This document shows positions 6,278 through 8,370 of a stretch of 8,370 nt of DNA, piece after piece (position 1 is the first letter of the stretch; every line of letters begins with the position of its first letter). The notes beneath the pieces were generated by a model that saw nothing but the letters and a program-made list of their open reading frames with translations, searched no databases and was not told the DNA's origin. Origin of the DNA: Bacteroidales bacterium (GTDB taxonomy: Bacteria; Bacteroidota; Bacteroidia; Bacteroidales; Muribaculaceae); assembly GCA_900767075.1 (NCBI GenBank), contig CAAFXX010000025.1, forward strand, positions 1 to 8,370. The letters are read 5' to 3'. The position numbers and the translations under genes are program-made.

Positions 6278-8370
6278 ATGGACAATTACGATAATTACAC
6301 GCCTGAAATACATATATCTCAGAAGACGGTAAACGTGACCGATGCCCCGGCGTCGGAGAAGGTGAGCCGTACTTCGACAAAAGGGAAGAAAACCCGTCAG
6401 ACCAAAAATGAAAAGCCGGCAGCGGCACAAAATGCCGCCGGACCGGTAAAGCAGCCGTGGTATAAGCGATGGTATGCAGCATTGACAAGTCCGTCGGCAA
6501 GGATATTGTTCGGAATTTTTCTCGGATGCCTCTGTATATATCTGGCATTCGCCTTTGTCTCCTATTTCTCGTCTTGCATAAAGGATCAGTCGCAGATCAA
6601 CACAAGTGCCTTCGGCGCGGCGCAGCATATCGCCAATAAAGCCGGAGAGGGGGGCGCGCGTCTCTCGGAATTCCTGATAAATGAATGTTTCGGTCTCGGA
6701 TCTTTCGTCATCGTGATATGGCTCGGAGCCATGTCGCTAAAGATGCTCGTGGGCCGTCCGCGCTTCAAGAGCGTGAACTTTACGATCAAATGTCTTGTAG
6801 CGCTCATAACCGTCTCGCTGATTGTGGGTCTGCTTACCATCAGTATGCACAGCGAGGTGAACTGGGGCGGCTACCACGGAAGATACGTCAATGAGTATAT
6901 CATGCATATCGGCGGCGGAATCGGGGCGAGCCTGCTTTGCCTTTTCATGATTGCCTTGTTTATCGTGATCTGCCTGAGCGACCTCGTTAACTGGCTCATA
7001 CGTCTGAAACGCCGTCGTGACGAACGACGTCGCATAGCCGCCGAAGAGGAGCGCAAGCGCAGGGAAAAAGAGGAGGAACTGCGTAAAATGCAGGCTCAGG
7101 AAGAGATAGAGGACCTAAAGGCTGGCGAGGCTGCCACGATATCTACAAACGGTGAGGATATTCACGATGTGCACGACCCCGGTCAGATGGAATTCGGCAG
7201 GGAGAGTGCCGTGGTATCGGATACATCCATTTACTCGATCGACGATACCGCGGAGAATAGTGATTTTGATAATAGGAATCAGATATATGACGACACGTCA
7301 ATGTCGGAATATGATTATAAGGACGAGGCTGTAAGGGAGCCTGAACAGTCAGATGCCACGGAAGCTTCATCCGATGCCCCGGCTGCAGAAGGCTCAGAAT
7401 CGAACGAGGATGCCCAGGATGCTCCCAAAAAGCCTATGGTAGTAAATGTTAACCGTATCGATGAGTCCGGAATGGAGCATTATACGGTCGGCAATTCGCC
7501 CTATGACAACCGCCCTTATGAATTCCCTCCTTTTGACATTTTGAGGGAGGGATCGCAGAATATAGAAATCGACGCCGCCGAGCAGCTTGAAAATCAGGAA
7601 AAGATCCGCTCGACTCTTCTTGAATACCGCATCCCGATAACGGATATATCCGCAACCGTCGGTCCGACGGTGACGCTATATGAAATCGTTCCTGACAAGG
7701 GCGTGAAGATTGCGAGAATAAGCAGCCTCGCCAATGACATCGCCTTGCGTATCGCTGCAAAGGGAGTGCGTATCATCGCACCTATCCCCGGCAAGGGAAC
7801 AGTCGGCATCGAGGTGCCTAACAAAGATCCGCAGACAGTCTCGATGCGGACGATTATCCGTTCGCGCAAATTCCAGGAGAGCAAATATGTCCTTCCGATT
7901 GCGATAGGTTCCACGATTTCGAATGATGTCTATATCGCCGACCTGGCAAAGATGCCTCACCTTCTTGTCGCCGGTGCCACGGGACAGGGTAAATCGGTGG
8001 GCCTCAATGCCATGATAGCATCCCTTCTGTATTGTAAGAAACCTAAGGAGCTTAAATTCGTGATGATTGACCCGAAGCAGGTGGAATTCAGCCTCTACAA
8101 TAAGATCAAGGACCATTACATGGCAGTCATCCCCGGCGACGATGAACTGGCAAACGAGCCGGTGATCACCGATATGCAGAAGGTAGAGCAAACCCTTAAC
8201 TCCCTCTGCATCGAGATGGATGACCGTTACCGGCTACTGAAGAATGCCAAGTGTCGCAATATTGAGGAATATAACGCCAAATACCGCGAGGGTAAGCTTA
8301 ATCCTAAGGAAGGTCATAAATTCCTGCCTTATATCGTGGTGATAGTCGATGAGTTCGGCGACCTTATCAT
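6278..8370 (+). CDS. ftsK: DNA translocase FtsK (3' end outside window)
   Basis: The frame is open from the ATG at 6278 to the window edge: 697 codons without a stop. FtsK is a septum-anchored hexameric ATPase that pumps DNA to clear and unlink chromosome termini at division. A basic cytoplasmic N-terminus (about 1-73) precedes four membrane segments at about 75-97, 139-157, 168-190 and 212-237, as in the family. Next come a highly charged helix (about 243-282, K-R-R-R-D-E-R-R-R) and an acidic linker (28 of 95 residues acidic at 291-385). The motor follows: G-P-T-V-T-L-Y-E-I (462-470), A-P-I-P-G-K-G-T-V-G-I-E-V-P-N (501-515), Walker A G-A-T-G-Q-G-K-S (566-573) and Walker B V-I-V-D-E (688-692). 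The remaining motor and the C-terminal DNA-reading gamma domain should lie beyond the window. The start is supported by its position 8 bases after the transpeptidase stop and by a complete N-terminal topology. No Shine-Dalgarno sequence is seen. Short insertions such as the one near 620-627 are consistent with Bacteroidota FtsK. Confidence 0.96.
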   Translation, partial: MDNYDNYTPEIHISQKTVNVTDAPASEKVSRTSTKGKKTRQTKNEKPAAAQNAAGPVKQPWYKRWYAALTSPSARILFGIFLGCLCIYLAFAFVSYFSSCIKDQSQINTSAFGAAQHIANKAGEGGARLSEFLINECFGLGSFVIVIWLGAMSLKMLVGRPRFKSVNFTIKCLVALITVSLIVGLLTISMHSEVNWGGYHGRYVNEYIMHIGGGIGASLLCLFMIALFIVICLSDLVNWLIRLKRRRDERRRIAAEEERKRREKEEELRKMQAQEEIEDLKAGEAATISTNGEDIHDVHDPGQMEFGRESAVVSDTSIYSIDDTAENSDFDNRNQIYDDTSMSEYDYKDEAVREPEQSDATEASSDAPAAEGSESNEDAQDAPKKPMVVNVNRIDESGMEHYTVGNSPYDNRPYEFPPFDILREGSQNIEIDAAEQLENQEKIRSTLLEYRIPITDISATVGPTVTLYEIVPDKGVKIARISSLANDIALRIAAKGVRIIAPIPGKGTVGIEVPNKDPQTVSMRTIIRSRKFQESKYVLPIAIGSTISNDVYIADLAKMPHLLVAGATGQGKSVGLNAMIASLLYCKKPKELKFVMIDPKQVEFSLYNKIKDHYMAVIPGDDELANEPVITDMQKVEQTLNSLCIEMDDRYRLLKNAKCRNIEEYNAKYREGKLNPKEGHKFLPYIVVIVDEFGDLI

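Noticed and set aside
5772..6548. 258-codon reading frame on the - strand across the transpeptidase-ftsK junction
   Set aside because: It lies opposite the conserved YkuD active site and the ftsK start. Its translation is rich in Arg, Cys and His with no domain, as expected of an antisense shadow in G+C-richer DNA.
6047..6628. 193-codon reading frame on the - strand
   Set aside because: Antisense to the transpeptidase tail and the FtsK N-terminus, with no recognisable domain or start context.
7676..8191. 171-codon reading frame on the - strand
   Set aside because: Antisense to the FtsK motor including Walker A. The + strand is clearly the coding one.
1..8370. CRISPR array, insertion sequence, tRNA or integrase
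   Set aside because: No regularly spaced DNA repeats, transposase or integrase motifs, terminal inverted repeats or tRNA-like folds were seen on either strand.

Overview
The window looks like chromosome of a gut-type Bacteroidota, order Bacteroidales, possibly Muribaculaceae. That reading rests on three things: a promoter of the Bacteroidota primary sigma type (TTTG, 19 bases, TATCTTTG), secreted proteins ending in type IX secretion (T9SS) type A-like C-terminal domains, and an FtsK sequence with Bacteroidota-like features. Starts also lack Shine-Dalgarno sequences. The family assignment is an inference. All five genes are on the + strand.

Left part (1-5009): three secreted-protein genes in a row. 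The first is only a 3' end, with a 'D-x-W-G-D-G-I' beta domain and a sorting-like tail. The second (510-2219) encodes a 569-residue protein with a signal peptide, seven regular ~58-residue repeats that suggest a seven-bladed beta-propeller, and a sorting-like tail. The third (2253-5009) encodes a 918-residue modular protein with an N-terminal beta-sandwich region, fibronectin-III-like domains around a jelly-roll-like domain, and the same kind of tail. Gaps are 84 and 33 bases with no visible terminator or promoter between them, so they may be one transcript. A strong intrinsic terminator at 5030-5072 closes the block.

Middle (5010-5303): 294 bases without a convincing gene. It holds the terminator, a near-ideal promoter at 5155-5185 and a leader of about 110 bases.

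Right part (5304-8370): a lipoprotein L,D-transpeptidase (YkuD fold, intact H...SHGCIR active site), followed after 8 bases by ftsK, the septal DNA translocase, which runs off the window after the Walker B motif. These two probably form a cell-wall and division operon. This half is visibly richer in G+C than the secreted-protein block.

I see no mobile element, CRISPR array, tRNA or rRNA. Nothing here amounts to a clearly new system. The best leads are the uncharacterised repeat protein and its secreted neighbours, and the pairing of an L,D-transpeptidase with ftsK.
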